Counted from the stretch's first letter, positions 9,397 through 20,795 are shown. The stretch: DNA of 64,000 nucleotides from Diphasiastrum complanatum (GCA_029204225.1 CM055092.1:85369878-85433877); one strand, 5' to 3'. Program-made: numbers and translations. The notes: generated by a model not told the origin, from the sequence alone.

Positions 9397-11904
9397 TTAC
9401 ATGACAAAGAATTCATCAAGGTGATAAATAGCATTCATTTTTTGAAGCTCATTGAAAAGTTCGCCGTGGAGATCCTTATCAATTTGGCCACTCTCTAACC
9501 AACCATTCAGAAGCCCCTCAGCCTGGTCAGTTTTGCCTGACTTGCACATGCCATTGAGAATGCACCTGTAACTGATTGCATCAGGAGTAATACCTTCACA
9601 GGTCATTTCCTGAAAGAGTTGCAGTGCTTCATCCAGCCTACCAATGTTGCAGAGCCCATTTATAACAATACAGTAGCTAATGACATCAGGAAGAGGATTA
9701 TTGAACATTTTACGGAAAAGCTTCAGTGCTTCAGGAACTCTCCCAGCGATACAAAGCCCATGAAGCAAGGTATTGTAAGTGATAACATCAGGAGACTGCC
9801 CCTTATCAGACAAGCCTAGAAAAACTGCTAGTGCCTTGTCCGTTTTCCTTGTCTTGCAAAGCCCATCAAGAAGAGTGTTGTAAGAAATAATATCAGGAAC
9901 ACAGGATTTTTCAGACATTTCATCAAGAAGTTTAGATGCATCTTCAACTTTCTTTGCCTTGCAAAGGCCATCAAGAAGAATATTATATGAAATGACATCA
10001 GGAACGTACTTTCTGCCAGAAAGGTCTTCTCGGTGCTTTAAGGCCTGTTCCAGTTGATGAGACTTGCACAAAGAGTCAAGCAGAATATTAAATGTGACTG
10101 TATTAGGCTGGCAATCTCTGTCAATCATTTGGTGGAATAACGTGAAGACCTCCTTTACTTTACCAGACTTGCTAAGGCCATCCAGCAAAGAGTTGTAGGA
10201 GAAAACATCAGGTGAAATATGCCACTGCACCATTTCAGAAAATAACTTCATAGCCTCCTCCAGTTTGTTAGCCTTGCAAAGGACATCAAGGATGATGTTG
10301 CACCTTACAACACCAGGAAAATGGCCATTCCTCGCCATTTCTCTGAGTAAGGTCAATGCCTGATCCAGTTCACTTCCTTTGCAAAGACCGTCAAGAAGAT
10401 AATCGTAGGTAAGCCTATCAGGCACACAACCCTTCTGAGGCATTGTCAAGAACAACATAAACGCCTTAGTGCAACAACCAGTATTGCATAAGCCTTTAAC
10501 TACACAGTTGTATATCATGGCATTTGGACCCAAACCTCTGTGGCTCAAATGTCCAAAAAAATCCAGGGCCTCTTGTGGTCGGTTTGCCTTGAAGAGACCT
10601 TCAAGAAGTATACAATATGTGTCAACATTTGGGCTGCATCCTTTCTCTGTCATAACTTTAAACTGCACAAGGGCTTCATCTACTTTGCCACAAATGCACA
10701 GGCCTCTTAAAAAAGAGTTATATGAAGCAACTAAAGCAAACTGTCCTGTTCGCTTCATACTGTCAAATAGCTCTAGAGCCTTACTTAGAATGGGCAACCT
10801 ACATAAACAATCAAAGAGCATATTGTAAGTGATAATATCAGGAGTAAAACCTTGTTGGATGATTTTGGAAAAAAATTCAATCGCTTCATCCACTTTGTTT
10901 GCCTTGCAATACCCATCCAAAACAATGTTGTAAGTCATCAAATTTGGCAAGCAACCCCTTGCAAGCATGTGATTGAAAAGTTTCAAAGCCTCGTCCAGTT
11001 TTCCAGCTTTGCAAAAACCGTCAACAAGAGAGCTGTAAGTTACGGTGTTGGGGGCAAATTTGTTATGCCCCATAATCTGGAGTAGCTTAGATGCCTCATC
11101 CAATTTGCCCACTTTGCATAGGTTATTAATGACTATACTGTATGTATAGACATCAGGCTTGCAACCTTTCTTCATCAAGTCTTGAAACAAGCCGCCTGCT
11201 GTATGAGCTTTGCCTGCTTTGCAAACACCAGTAAGAAGGATGTTATATGTCAATGTGTCAGGATAGCATCCAGCTTGCACCATCTGCTGATGAACAGTTT
11301 CAATCTTTTGATTACAGTTTGATTTCAAAAGTATGCTCATATAAGAGGTGTACGTCTTTAGTGTATGCTTATACCCCTCTTGTTCCGCAGCCCATTCAAA
11401 AAATCTTTGTGCAGAGCTTGCATCCTTGACCTTCCTCAGCACACTGTTTACAAGACCTGGCTTTAACTTCACCTTCCTCCGCTTATAAAGCAAATCCAGA
11501 TTCTTTGTCAAGCTGTTTTGCCTAAGTGTGTCAATTATATTTTGCACAAAAGAGTTTAAGTGCAGGACTTCATTAACCTTCTCTTTCTGACCTTTTTTCT
11601 TGATTAATAGCGTCGAGGCACAGATGGACACATCTTTCTTTGGGTCTTCTTGTGAAAAATCTGCAGATTGAGAATCCTGGCATATTCTTTTGTAGCCTGG
11701 GGATGTAGATGGCCACTGTCCACTAGCTCCTACAAGCACTCTAGTGAACAACTTAACAGAAGTTTCATAAAGTTCAACAGGCCATTGCCGAAGGGATGCG
11801 AATCCTGTTCCACCTGACACCTTCAGCTCAGGCAATTTGAGCTGTCCAGTTGATCTCAAAAGTGACGATTGTAAGAAATTTGTCAGCAGCACATGGCGGA
11901 TCAT
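9397..11904 (-). CDS. P-class pentatricopeptide repeat (PPR) protein, probably organellar
   Basis: An intact, intron-less 835-codon ORF. After an N-terminal region of about 200 residues come roughly 17-18 consecutive 35-residue PPR motifs of the form TYNILLDGLCKAGKxDEALKLFxxMxxxGCxPD. They run nearly to the end (last clear one DAISYRCILNGMCKSGK), followed by a short tail with no E, E+ or DYW domain, so it is a pure P-class protein. Such proteins bind organellar RNA one base per repeat, with specificity set by repeat residues 5 and 35 (N, S or T with D or N here). They act in RNA stabilisation, processing, splicing or translation. The N-terminus (MIRHVLLTNFLQSSLLRS) is basic, hydrophobic and acid-free, consistent with mitochondrial or plastid import. 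The start at 11904 is the first ATG and keeps this presequence. It is the only convincing host gene here and is not transposon-derived. The target RNA is unknown, and no orthologue can be named from sequence alone. Confidence 0.96.
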   Translation of the reverse strand: MIRHVLLTNFLQSSLLRSTGQLKLPELKVSGGTGFASLRQWPVELYETSVKLFTRVLVGASGQWPSTSPGYKRICQDSQSADFSQEDPKKDVSICASTLLIKKKGQKEKVNEVLHLNSFVQNIIDTLRQNSLTKNLDLLYKRRKVKLKPGLVNSVLRKVKDASSAQRFFEWAAEQEGYKHTLKTYTSYMSILLKSNCNQKIETVHQQMVQAGCYPDTLTYNILLTGVCKAGKAHTAGGLFQDLMKKGCKPDVYTYSIVINNLCKVGKLDEASKLLQIMGHNKFAPNTVTYSSLVDGFCKAGKLDEALKLFNHMLARGCLPNLMTYNIVLDGYCKANKVDEAIEFFSKIIQQGFTPDIITYNMLFDCLCRLPILSKALELFDSMKRTGQFALVASYNSFLRGLCICGKVDEALVQFKVMTEKGCSPNVDTYCILLEGLFKANRPQEALDFFGHLSHRGLGPNAMIYNCVVKGLCNTGCCTKAFMLFLTMPQKGCVPDRLTYDYLLDGLCKGSELDQALTLLREMARNGHFPGVVRCNIILDVLCKANKLEEAMKLFSEMVQWHISPDVFSYNSLLDGLSKSGKVKEVFTLFHQMIDRDCQPNTVTFNILLDSLCKSHQLEQALKHREDLSGRKYVPDVISYNILLDGLCKAKKVEDASKLLDEMSEKSCVPDIISYNTLLDGLCKTRKTDKALAVFLGLSDKGQSPDVITYNTLLHGLCIAGRVPEALKLFRKMFNNPLPDVISYCIVINGLCNIGRLDEALQLFQEMTCEGITPDAISYRCILNGMCKSGKTDQAEGLLNGWLESGQIDKDLHGELFNELQKMNAIYHLDEFFVM

Positions 11905-14900
11905 CAGCTTCTCCGATCAGTTTCTGACCATAGAAATTTCTCTTGAGGCCGATTTTTCAGAAAACCTTTAATTTCAGGAAGATGCATAACTAGGCTCCAC
12001 CCAAATCCAAATATTTGACAGAAGAACTCCGAACCATCCGCATCTGATCATGGCATTGTGGATCTAATGCGCTCCATGACATTGTTGAATTTCTATGTAC
12101 TTTGGGCAGTTAAATTGCAGTCGTAGAAGCCAAGTAAACATGTTTGTACATGACTAGATTGAATAAAATGATAAAAGAGGAAGAATATTTCTGAATGCAG
12201 AGGCATAAAAGATGCAAATGAAAAAAAAGTCTGAACCTTTGTTAGGGTTTAAGATAAGAAAGGGTCCAAATTGATAGAATATTTTTGACCTGGAAGTATT
12301 TTGATGAGATAACTCCTCCTGCCTCAGAAACGATCACATTCTTGGGAAGAACTTAACCAGTCTCAAATTGGAAGAAGTGAAAATTTCTAGACAAAAGGAA
12401 GCTCTGCCTACAGCCTACGCCCAAAGAAGCACATTCTATACAGCAGAAACATGACATTGACCAGAACATATTCTCTAGCAAGTTCTCGATTTCTGAAACC
12501 AAGCATATTAGGGTATTTTACCATCTCATGACCACAGGGATAATTAGAGCCATCCTATATTTTCTGTGCATCTGGGGAGCAGAAAAAGGAAAAACTTCAC
12601 CTTTATCCCTCGAAACGAACAATGCGCAGGTTCCACTGCCATGGTTGGAATAAGACTTGATTGCACCATAAGGTGCGGGTGATGCTCCCAACGAAAAACT
12701 AGAAACTAGCAATGGATAGATGCTGCTGCTGATCGTAACCTAGCATTACCAATTGAAACCATTGCATATGAAGATCTTAACCTAGCTCACAAACTGAAAT
12801 GATCGCATGCTAACATAACCCAATGTGCATAACCCAAGTGCAATCCTGTCATTTGTGCCCTTATGCATGGATTTCAAAATATTTACATCCGTGTTTGGGC
12901 AGCACTAGGTGTGAGCGGCGGAGATATGGTGATGAGACGGGAAGCAAGGGCTTTTAGGCACATCTGGAGGAGCGAGCACTGGTGGATTTGAGACCAGCTC
13001 TGGAGTCAGAAGAAGATTGCCTCAGGACAGCTTCCCCACCAAAGGAGGCAAAAGAAAACAACCATGGAATCCCATGTGGGCTTAAAAGAATATTTTGCTT
13101 ACAAGTAACGATCCTTCAAAGCTTGGACTTCAGATGCAGACACACCAGAAACATACCTCTCCCCAAGAACAGCAAACCTCCAAGGTGAACCCAAAGATGC
13201 CGGGCCTATACCATGATCCCACATAAAGGCAATAGCACAATTTCTTCCACAACCAAGCAGCCCTTCCAATCCTCATAAGCACAAGCTCCCACTTACTCAT
13301 CCATCTTCTAGGTGTCCTAGATGGGTGCCTGATATTGCTGAAGAGTTGATAGGTGACGGTCGCATAAGCATTAGTTAGATGACTTCATCTCCAGATATGT
13401 TGCTCAAAGGTAAACCTTGACTTGCATAAGCATTAGTCAAACGACTTCATCTCCAGATCTGTTGCTGTTTATTTAATGGGCAAGCCTCATTACAAATATT
13501 TCATGCAACATGTCATTGATGCACAATGGAAAAAGTTGAATGCTTCTTTTAATAGCTCTTAGCAAGTTGGATTTTTTTGTTTTGTTTTGTTTTGCTCAAA
13601 TATATCTCTATTGCAAACGCAAACAATGTTGTATTCTTAGGTCCTTACAAACTCAAAAGCAATTGTGTCATAATCTCTAGATACACTTATGACTTCTCCC
13701 TCGACCACACCATTAGATCATTATCATTATACTCTTTTACTACCCAACTAAACGTCTATATGCTCTCTAATTGGACTTACGGTCTCTTAATCTTATTTAG
13801 TAGCTAAATTAGTTATTATCAACATTTCTCAAACTGTCTATATATGTAAAGAGAACAACAAAGTTTGTATGGTTGTAAGTCAAGTCAGTAAGTCAAAAGC
13901 AACAAGCTTGAAACTCTTGTTTGGATTCATCTGTTGTTCTTCTATGTTGACGTAGAAAAGTCTCTTCACCAGCTTGTCTCTTATTTCAACCAAATAATAG
14001 TGCTACTCATACACAAAACACACCAACCTTCCCCCCACTGCAGGGTTTGCATCCTCTAGAACATTTTTGAACCTACTCCAAATTTCATCCACCTGCAAAT
14101 TGGCAACAAATACATCCATGATTCCTGCTACATATGTGGCCAACCTGGTCGTCTTCTGGTAGTTAGACCCTTTCCTTCTAGAAAAGTCCACCTTCAAAAC
14201 TCCTCCTCTCTTGCTGAACCAATCCTCTCCAAAACTCCTCTCTTGTTGAACCAATCCCTTCTCTTGTCCTTGACATTCCTTCTACTTCCTTACTCTCAGT
14301 TCTCCCCTAGACAAAAATACCCCCTTCATACCTTCCCTTGATCTTGAAGATGAAGTCACTCTTCTTGCAACTCTTAACTCTATCTTCCTCCATTGGCCTC
14401 TTGTCAAGTGTTACATGTTTTCTTCAATAGAGGATCTTTCCAGAAAACTAGCAACATGAGGATACAACACCACTGTTCTATCGTGGCGTGTCATTACGAG
14501 GATGGCCGGACATTTCCACTATCTAATAGAACGATCCTAAGGATGTTCTATCAGCCAAGCCGTACTCCATGGTCAATAAAATTTTTCCACGTGCATGACC
14601 TGGGAAGAGTGTATCTCTTGTTCAAAATCCAATAGTCTTGGGTTTCTCATATCTCATATGGTGGCTATCAACTCACTTGGTACTAGTAAAGCTTGTCTTA
14701 ATTTCTTACCCTCATTCGTATTGGTGAGTTGGTATTGTTCAAGATAATCAAGGCAATCTAGGATCCAATATCTTGTTTCTCCCAATTTTACATAAAGGTT
14801 TTTTTTTTTCTCTAGACACTAGCAATAACAACAAATCTGAAGGATCTGTCCTGATCATGGTTCTAGCAAATCTGAATGGTCCATGTGAGGTTAGATCTAT

Positions 14901-14929
14901 TATATCTTGACTCAAGTATAATAGAAACG
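11905..14929. other. Single-copy-looking intergenic region upstream of the PPR gene
   Basis: No convincing gene. It contains the likely promoter and 5' UTR of the PPR gene next to 11905, and a 62-bp tandem duplication at about 13362-13470 (gcataagcattag...gacttcatctccagat.tgttgct, units starting at 13362 and 13424). Short ORFs at 12518-12712, 12982-13188 and 14003-14254 carry no motif I recognise. Exons of an unknown gene cannot be excluded. Confidence 0.5.
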
Positions 14930-15407
14930 AGAAGTTCAAAATGAAAGTAGTTCTAATTGCCAAAGAACTGTAGGACATAGTTGATGGCACAGAGGTCAAG
15001 CCAAAGGGTGATGCAACCATCATTACCAATTGGAGATAGTATTGCAATAGTATTCCGATATCGTTGTTTCTACCATGATCTCACTCTCTATATTATAATG
15101 GATCCATCTTCTAGTTCATCTTTGATTGACAAACTCGATGGAGATAACTACCATCTCTAGAAGTTCATGATGAAAGTAGTTCTACTATCCAAAGAACTGT
15201 GGGACATAGTTGATGGCACAGAGGTCAAGCCAGAGGGTAATGCAGCCATCATCACCAAATGGAGACTGAGAGATGGCAAGACATTTGCCATGACCACTCT
15301 CAATATCAAAGACTTTCAAATCATCCATATACGAGCTGCTCAGACTGCTAAGGATGCATGAGACATCCTAGCAACTCCCTATGAAATCAGAGACGTCACC
15401 TCCAAAT
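14930..15407 (+). pseudogene. Ty1/copia gag N-terminal fragment, partly duplicated
   Basis: 15100-15407 encodes a copia gag start: IDKLDGDNYHL, then KFMMKVVLLSKELWDIVDG, then a KWRLRDGKTFAMTTLNI region. In-frame stops replace likely W/Q codons. A shorter diverged copy of the same part (KFKMKVVLIAKEL, stop, DIVDGTEVKP) lies at about 14930-15038, offset by about 222 bp. The fragment is cut at 15407 by the start of an LTR. Confidence 0.75.
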
Positions 15408-16060
15408 TGTGAGAAATTTCAACTAGTTTTGCTATCTTGGTCATACTTGTATATTTGGCAATTAAGGCCAATTTTCATATTAGACTTAGAGGTTGACTTT
15501 TCAAAGTTATATTAGTCTAAAATCATTTGATTAAACACTTTTTGAAACTGTGGGAAAGTGTAGTACACGAGTTTTAGAACATCCAATCTGAATGTGGAGA
15601 CATTTGAATCTAGTCCACATTAATGCTAGGGTTTTTGTTATGGAGGGAAACCAAACTCAATATTGCGTCATGGATCTGCTATATATGGTTGTACACTCGT
15701 GGGAAGAGACACATTCTATCCTTTTCTCCCTAGCACACCAGCCATGTGTGTTTGGAACTTCGGTCACATCTTTCCATTCGTGCACTATATTTGTAATATC
15801 TTGCAATCTTGTGTGTAGAATGCTCATTTTATGCTATTTTCGGATCCACACATGTGAAATATAGCAACTTATTATTTTTGTATGGAAAACAACTTCATCA
15901 TATCATATGTTTGATGTTTGATCAGATTCTTATTGAATTTGCATCTCTTTCATAGAGTAGATGTTGATTTTTCTACATTGGCAACATTGGTAGAATTGTA
16001 TCTTTCTAACCAAAGATAAGGTTATGGATTTGGATCTTGATTGATCTCAAATTTTTCACA
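15408..16060 (+). repeat. Copia 5' LTR (plus orientation), element otherwise lost
   Basis: A 653-bp block with canonical termini tgtgagaaattt ... atttttcaca, immediately followed by the primer site tggtatcagagc at 16061. Length and ends (TGTGA...TTCACA) resemble the 647-bp LTRs of the element at 18977-24548. No partner 3' LTR or coding region of this element was found, so it is a truncated 5' end inserted in an older gag fragment. Confidence 0.8.
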
Positions 16061-16072
16061 TGGTATCAGAGC
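16061..16072 (+). other. Primer binding site (tRNA-Met type)
   Basis: tggtatcagagc directly after the LTR end, a perfect copy of the usual plant copia primer site. Confidence 0.85.
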
Positions 16073-16584
16073 TTGTGTTGCAGGTTTTGAAACGATCAAG
16101 CACATCTATCAAGGATTTGAAAGAGATATCAATTCTAGAGCATGCTAGATTGACTTCTACCCAAAAATCTGAAGCAAAAAATTATTGAATGCAAATGGCA
16201 ATCAGGCTCTGTAACGAAATGAAACGAAACGAAGCAAAACTAAACAAAACAAAGCGAAACTAGAACGAGCTCTGATATTGACATTGCTGAAGCGAAATCA
16301 AATTAATCGTGGATGAAATCAATTCGGATGGATTTTAGATATGATTACTGGTCACTGCCTGCTATATCATTCCTACAATCCTCCAGAAAGTAGACAGACA
16401 CTGTTGATCTACGTTATAGATAAATGCAACATTTAACAAAATTGAACCAGTGTGCGAAATTGATAGAACAAGTGAATGAGATACACAAGTAATAGCAGAC
16501 AAAAATTCATTCAAGATCAGACAAAAATTGAGAGTGATATGTGCGTAATAGCTATAGTATCATCTATTGATCCTCTTGATTTCG
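16073..16584. other. Copia leader remnant, simple-sequence patch
   Basis: Non-coding. It includes a short degenerate gaaac/aaaac run at 16217-16263. No ORF or RNA gene seen. Confidence 0.5.
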
Positions 16585-17180
16585 AGTGTTGTATGACAAA
16601 CCCACACATCGCATTGGTGTGAGAGCAAATAGTGTTCTCTCACGAGTAGCGTCTCGCCTACTAGCGGACTTCTTGGATATCTGTAGATCCTGCTTACAAA
16701 ATTGTCTCGCTCAAAAGCGGACTTCTATTCTGTATATTTTCTATCTGCTACTGTATGTATTTTATACATCTAGTAATTGCATACATTCAGAGTAGCATAT
16801 ATGATTAGATAGACTAAACAATCCATAACTAATCATGGATTACAAGATTGGTGGGTTAGGCACGTTCTAACGCTCTTCCGCTCACGTCATCATATTAGAT
16901 CAAGGTTTTTGTACTTCATGGTACTTGTATGATCTTCCTGATCCTTTGAAGCGTGAAGGTCGAAAAGTGTCATGAAGATTTTGGTGTCGCTTTGAGTCGT
17001 TTGACTTTCGCATTGTCTGACTTTCTCCTATTGTATCACGAACATTTTTTTTTTCACAAATATTTCACGTTCGTGTCTTTTTGTCAGGATGTTTGCGAAC
17101 GTTTTCGCTTCGTGTCTTTTCATCAAACTGAGAGCTGAAAGCTAGCAAAGCTTTGGTAATAAAAACATTTTGTTTCTTCA
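16585..17180 (-). repeat. Probable 3' LTR of a minus-strand copia element
   Basis: On the minus strand the RNase H end at 17189 is followed by a purine tract (gagaggaagc) and then TGAAGAAACAAAA, a normal PPT/LTR junction at 17180. The distal end is guessed at tgttgtatgac (16585). No partner LTR was found, so only the 17180 edge is well supported. Confidence 0.45.
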
Positions 17181-18090
17181 GCTTCCTCTCAAAGTGTGGT
17201 AGCTTGATGAGTCCAAGACTGCTCCTCTGTTTCTCGAACAGACCTTTGTGAAAAAATGTCAGCTACCATTTTCTTTGTTCCAATGAAAATAGTTTGTAGC
17301 ATCTTCTTCCCAATCAGATTCCTTATCAAGTGATACTTGATTACGATGTGTTTCGTCCTTGAATGAAACACAAGATGCTTTGTCACATGTATTGTAGATG
17401 TATTGTCCATCTACGAAATCAGAGGCTCATTTCTTGTTTCACCCAGTTTGTCAAGGAACTGTTTGAGCCAAATGATTTCATTAGCTATCTTTGCTACTGC
17501 AACGTACTTTGCTTTGCAGAATGACTGAATCACAATGGTCTGCTTCTTGCTGACCTAGAGAATTGCTGCTCCTGACGCGATGGTGCATCCTCCTGAGACA
17601 CTTTTGCAGTCGTCCTTGAGTGATGCCCAGCTAGCATCACTGTAGTAAAGCATCTGGAATCCTGCATTATGAAAATAACATAGACCAAAATTCTTCGTTA
17701 ATTGAAGGTATTACAAAATTCTTTTCGCAATCTTCCAATGAGTTGAGCCTGGATTTGTACAGAATTGGCTCATCTTGAACATGACATAAGCAATGCTAGG
17801 ACGTGTGTTATCTGTAAGATACATCAGTGATGCGATCAGTTTTGTGTATGGTGGATGCTACATCAATTCTCTTTCTTTCTTAGAACAACCTTCATTCGTT
17901 AGGACTGTTCCTGCAAGCATTGGAGTATTTGCTCCTTTGCAACTCAACATCATGAAATCTTCTAAGATCTTCTAGGTATATCTGGACTGATGAAGGTAGA
18001 ATTCACCTCCCTCATAGTCCTTTTCAATTTGTGAGCCAAGATAACATTTGGCTTCTCCCAGGTCTGCAATCTCAAAAAGTTTCAAGATTG
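17181..18090 (-). pseudogene. Ty1/copia RNase H and RT C-terminal remnant
   Basis: 17189-17410 encodes the RNase H end (LVFHSRTKHIVIKYHLIRNLIG ... MVADIFSQ). Upstream on the minus strand, to about 18090, other frames hold further RNase H and late-RT pieces, including a region equivalent to the copia GSLIYLTDTRPD segment near 17790-17830. Many stops make this a dead fragment. Confidence 0.75.
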
Positions 18091-18180
18091 TTGGAAATTA
18101 AGCCCACAGTTGCATCCTTGGTGAATGACTAATTTCTATTTCATGATTTTTCTTGCATGTTTATTGATCTGTAGGGTGAC

Positions 18181-18438
18181 CGATCTACCCTTCTTGGCGA
18201 TCCATGGACACGCGGATTCCAAGCGTGGGTCGACCAATACTGGCTGATAGGAGTCCACAAGTCCCTTCACACATCCAAAGACTTGAAGAAACTGGACCGC
18301 CTCAACTTTATGGAAGACGTCACGGGCCACCTGATCCAACAAAGGTGGGCCAAGAAGACTCTTTACTGAACCGGCAGAGTGCCGAGGGACCGACACTACT
18401 TCAGGCCGTGGGTCCTATTGGGGGTATTTCCAACGAAT
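18181..18438 (+). pseudogene. GC-rich exon-like segment before the gypsy LTR
   Basis: About 255 bp that looks GC-richer than its surroundings. One plus frame reads GDPWTRGFQAWVDQYWLIGV ... FMEDVTGHLIQQRWAKKT, stop, then PRDRHYFRPWVLLGVFPTNCK. It is preceded by a pyrimidine-rich tract ending in tctgtag, which resembles a 3' splice site, and ends at the LTR terminus (18439). It may be the last coding piece of the element whose 3' LTR follows, or a captured host exon. I do not recognise the protein. Confidence 0.4.
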
Positions 18439-18976
18439 TGTAAATAAATAAAATCGACTATTAAAATGTGTTGTGAGGGCATGGCATCCTGCGCGCATAA
18501 GCTCATGGCCCAATGAGCACGCAAGCTTCAGTTGTAAATAAAATAAAATAGACTTGAGCCTTTGAATTGAAATAAAACTAGAGGCCCAAAGTCATTTTTA
18601 AACTTAGAGATTACTTTTTAGAGTTGGGTCCAAATTGGGACTCACATGAATCTTGTGAATTTCAATGTACTTTTTGTGGACCCTTGGATCAAGTTGGGTC
18701 CAAGATGAATGGATAGGATCAATGTATATATTAGCCAATAGGATTTTGGGACAAGGGCCTTCCCCATTTTATAAAAAGGCACCATTTGTGCTCTATTTTC
18801 ATACTTAATAGAGAGGAGGAGACTCTATCATTTTGAGAGCTCAAGCATCCTCATTTGCTAATCACTCTTGCTTATGCTATTGTTGTGTTTTACTTACTAT
18901 TTCCATTTTTCACGCTTTTTGTTTATGCTAGTTAAGGTTTTTTCCATAAGCAACGAAATTGAGCATTTGAGCTAAC
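18439..18976 (+). repeat. Ty3/gypsy LTR, first part (split by a later insertion)
   Basis: Starts tgtaaataaataaaatcg. It is near-identical, in inverted orientation, to the LTR at 36835-37616. It carries a CCAAT box (about 18735) and a TATA box (tataaaaa, 18770-18777), each matched in the other copy, so promoter elements are recognisable. The LTR continues at 24549 after the inserted element. The adjacent ctaac (18972-18976) is the target duplicated by that insertion. Confidence 0.85.
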
Positions 18977-19623
18977 TGTGAAAATTGTCAACATTTCCTT
19001 GTCTAGTTTTAGGCCAAAATTGCTAAAAATGGCACATAGTTTAGGATCTGACTTTTCACACGTGTGAAACAGGTCTAGATATTTTTAGTAAGTGTATTTT
19101 TTCAGTATGAAGAAGTGTCAAACTTCAAGACCTTCGAAATGAGTCCATTTTCATGTATTTTGGACATATATGCCAATTTTACCTATATAGGGCATATTTT
19201 AGGTAAGGAGGGTCTAGAGAGAGGAGAGAGAGTCATCTCTCTCAGCTATATATAGCAGGTAGGCCGTGGAGAAACAGGTTGGTGCAGATCCATTGTATTC
19301 ATTTGCTTAATGAGAGATTTTTCTATTGGGTTCTCCTTCCATTGTTGGCATTGTGTAGTGATTGAGTTCAAGCTTTGTGTGTATGATCTTAGGTGCTTTC
19401 CAAAAGTGGTAGGCTGATGTATTATGGACTGTATAATGCTATTTTGGGCCGCACTTGATGTTTATGGAAGTTTCCATTTGTGATAAATGCTTTTTGATCA
19501 AGTTCTTTGCATTCTAGGTAGCATAGAATGTGTTGCCAATTCCTAGCTTATGTAGTTTGGAGTGCAAGCATTCAAGCCAATGATCTTGGAGTTTAGATCC
19601 ACTTAGGATCTGTATTTTTCACA
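18977..19623 (+). repeat. 5' LTR of the young element
   Basis: 647 bp, tgtgaaaattgtc ... gtatttttcaca. It contains a 16-bp perfect palindrome tttcacacgtgtgaaa (19054-19069, G-box core CACGTG) and a TATA box (tatatata, 19247-19254) flanked by a gagagag/ctctctc inverted repeat, the likely start region for element transcription. Confidence 0.95.
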
Positions 19624-19635
19624 TGGTATCAGAGC
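19624..19635 (+). other. Primer binding site (tRNA-Met type)
   Basis: tggtatcagagc, a perfect match to the common plant copia primer site, directly after the LTR. Confidence 0.93.
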
Positions 19636-20795
19636 TGGTTGGCTTCTATTTACAGTAAGTATTCCATTTTTGGTGATATTTGGATGTTTGATCAAGTTCT
19701 AGCATGATTTTGCATTGCTTTGTTGATCAAATCTTACTAACCTTTGTTTTGTGAGTTGAACTTGTGGATCAAAAGCATATTTCAGGTCTATTGAAGATCA
19801 GAGGCTGAAAAGAAACTATTTTGGATCAGATCATAACACCTAATCATTTGTGATTGTGAGGCTTGTGCATATTCAATACTAACAATGTTCTTTTCAATCC
19901 TATTGTTGACAATCTCCATTCTTGGATGAACACTCTCCTTAAGTGGATGAAACTTCTCCTTAAGTGGATGACAAATGCTCTTTTGAGTGAGTTGTAATTC
20001 TCCTAAAGGCTGAGCAAAGCTCCCATTTGGATGAAAGATCCCCTTTTTTGGGTGAACATATTGTAAGCTCCATTGTGAAGAGCATATTGTAAAGATTGTC
20101 ATCAATTTTGGCATAAATTTTGGTGTACTTTGTTGAGCATGTAAGTAACTCTCCTTATGTAATTTGATTGGAGCATTTGCTGGAAGGTGTTAACCATTAT
20201 GCAAGTGTGTTTTCAGGTTCTTAACAGGTTGAGGAACATTCTCATGTGAAGTGATCTTAGATCTACATCTAAACACCAAGATTTGACAAGATAGTGAAGC
20301 TAGTCTTGTGATTCACTAAGTGTGCTCATTCATTCACCTCTAAATCTTGTATTTATCACTTGCTGGAGTTTATAAACTTTTAGAAGTGTGGTTTACATGT
20401 GGTTTTACAGGTTGAATCAATATCTTAGTGTGTTGATCATATGTTGATCAAGTTTGTTCATTACTAGGTAATCTTGGCATCCTAGTTTTGGGTATTTTCT
20501 AAGAATGCAAGTAACTCTTCACACCATAACTTGATTTGGTCACTTGCTGGAAAGTTTGAGAGCTTAAGCAAGAGTGTGTTCAGGTTGGTTTGATTTTGTA
20601 ATCCATTCTTAGTGTGTGCAAAGTGTTGCATGTGTTTCAATCTTCCTTTCTATGCTTGGAAACCATCTAGGTTCAAGATAGAAGTGTTTTAGGGTCCTAA
20701 ATCTTCATAGATCTCTTTATCTATCATTTGTTGAGAGAAAAGTGAGTGCTAAGTGCTTTAGGACAAAACCTAAAAGTTGAAGAAACATTAGAATC
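19636..20795 (+). other. Leader of the young element with diverged internal repeats
   Basis: Non-coding, 1.16 kb. It holds a degenerate minisatellite at about 19913-20062 (ctccttaagtggatga-like units of about 22-26 bp) and three diverged longer units near 20150-20235, 20345-20420 and 20515-20595. Each longer unit has a ...ttgctgga...aagtgtg.tt..caggtt core. Possible packaging, dimerisation or splicing signals; function unknown. Confidence 0.6.

Noticed and set aside
9619-11429. Plus-strand ORFs of 60-119 codons opposite the PPR gene
   Set aside because: Shadows of the repetitive PPR coding sequence; they recur with the repeat spacing and have no domains.
12518-13188. Small ORFs upstream of the PPR gene as possible extra exons
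   Set aside because: No splice-site pair linking them to the PPR frame and no recognisable motif; the PPR ORF already has a plausible start and presequence.
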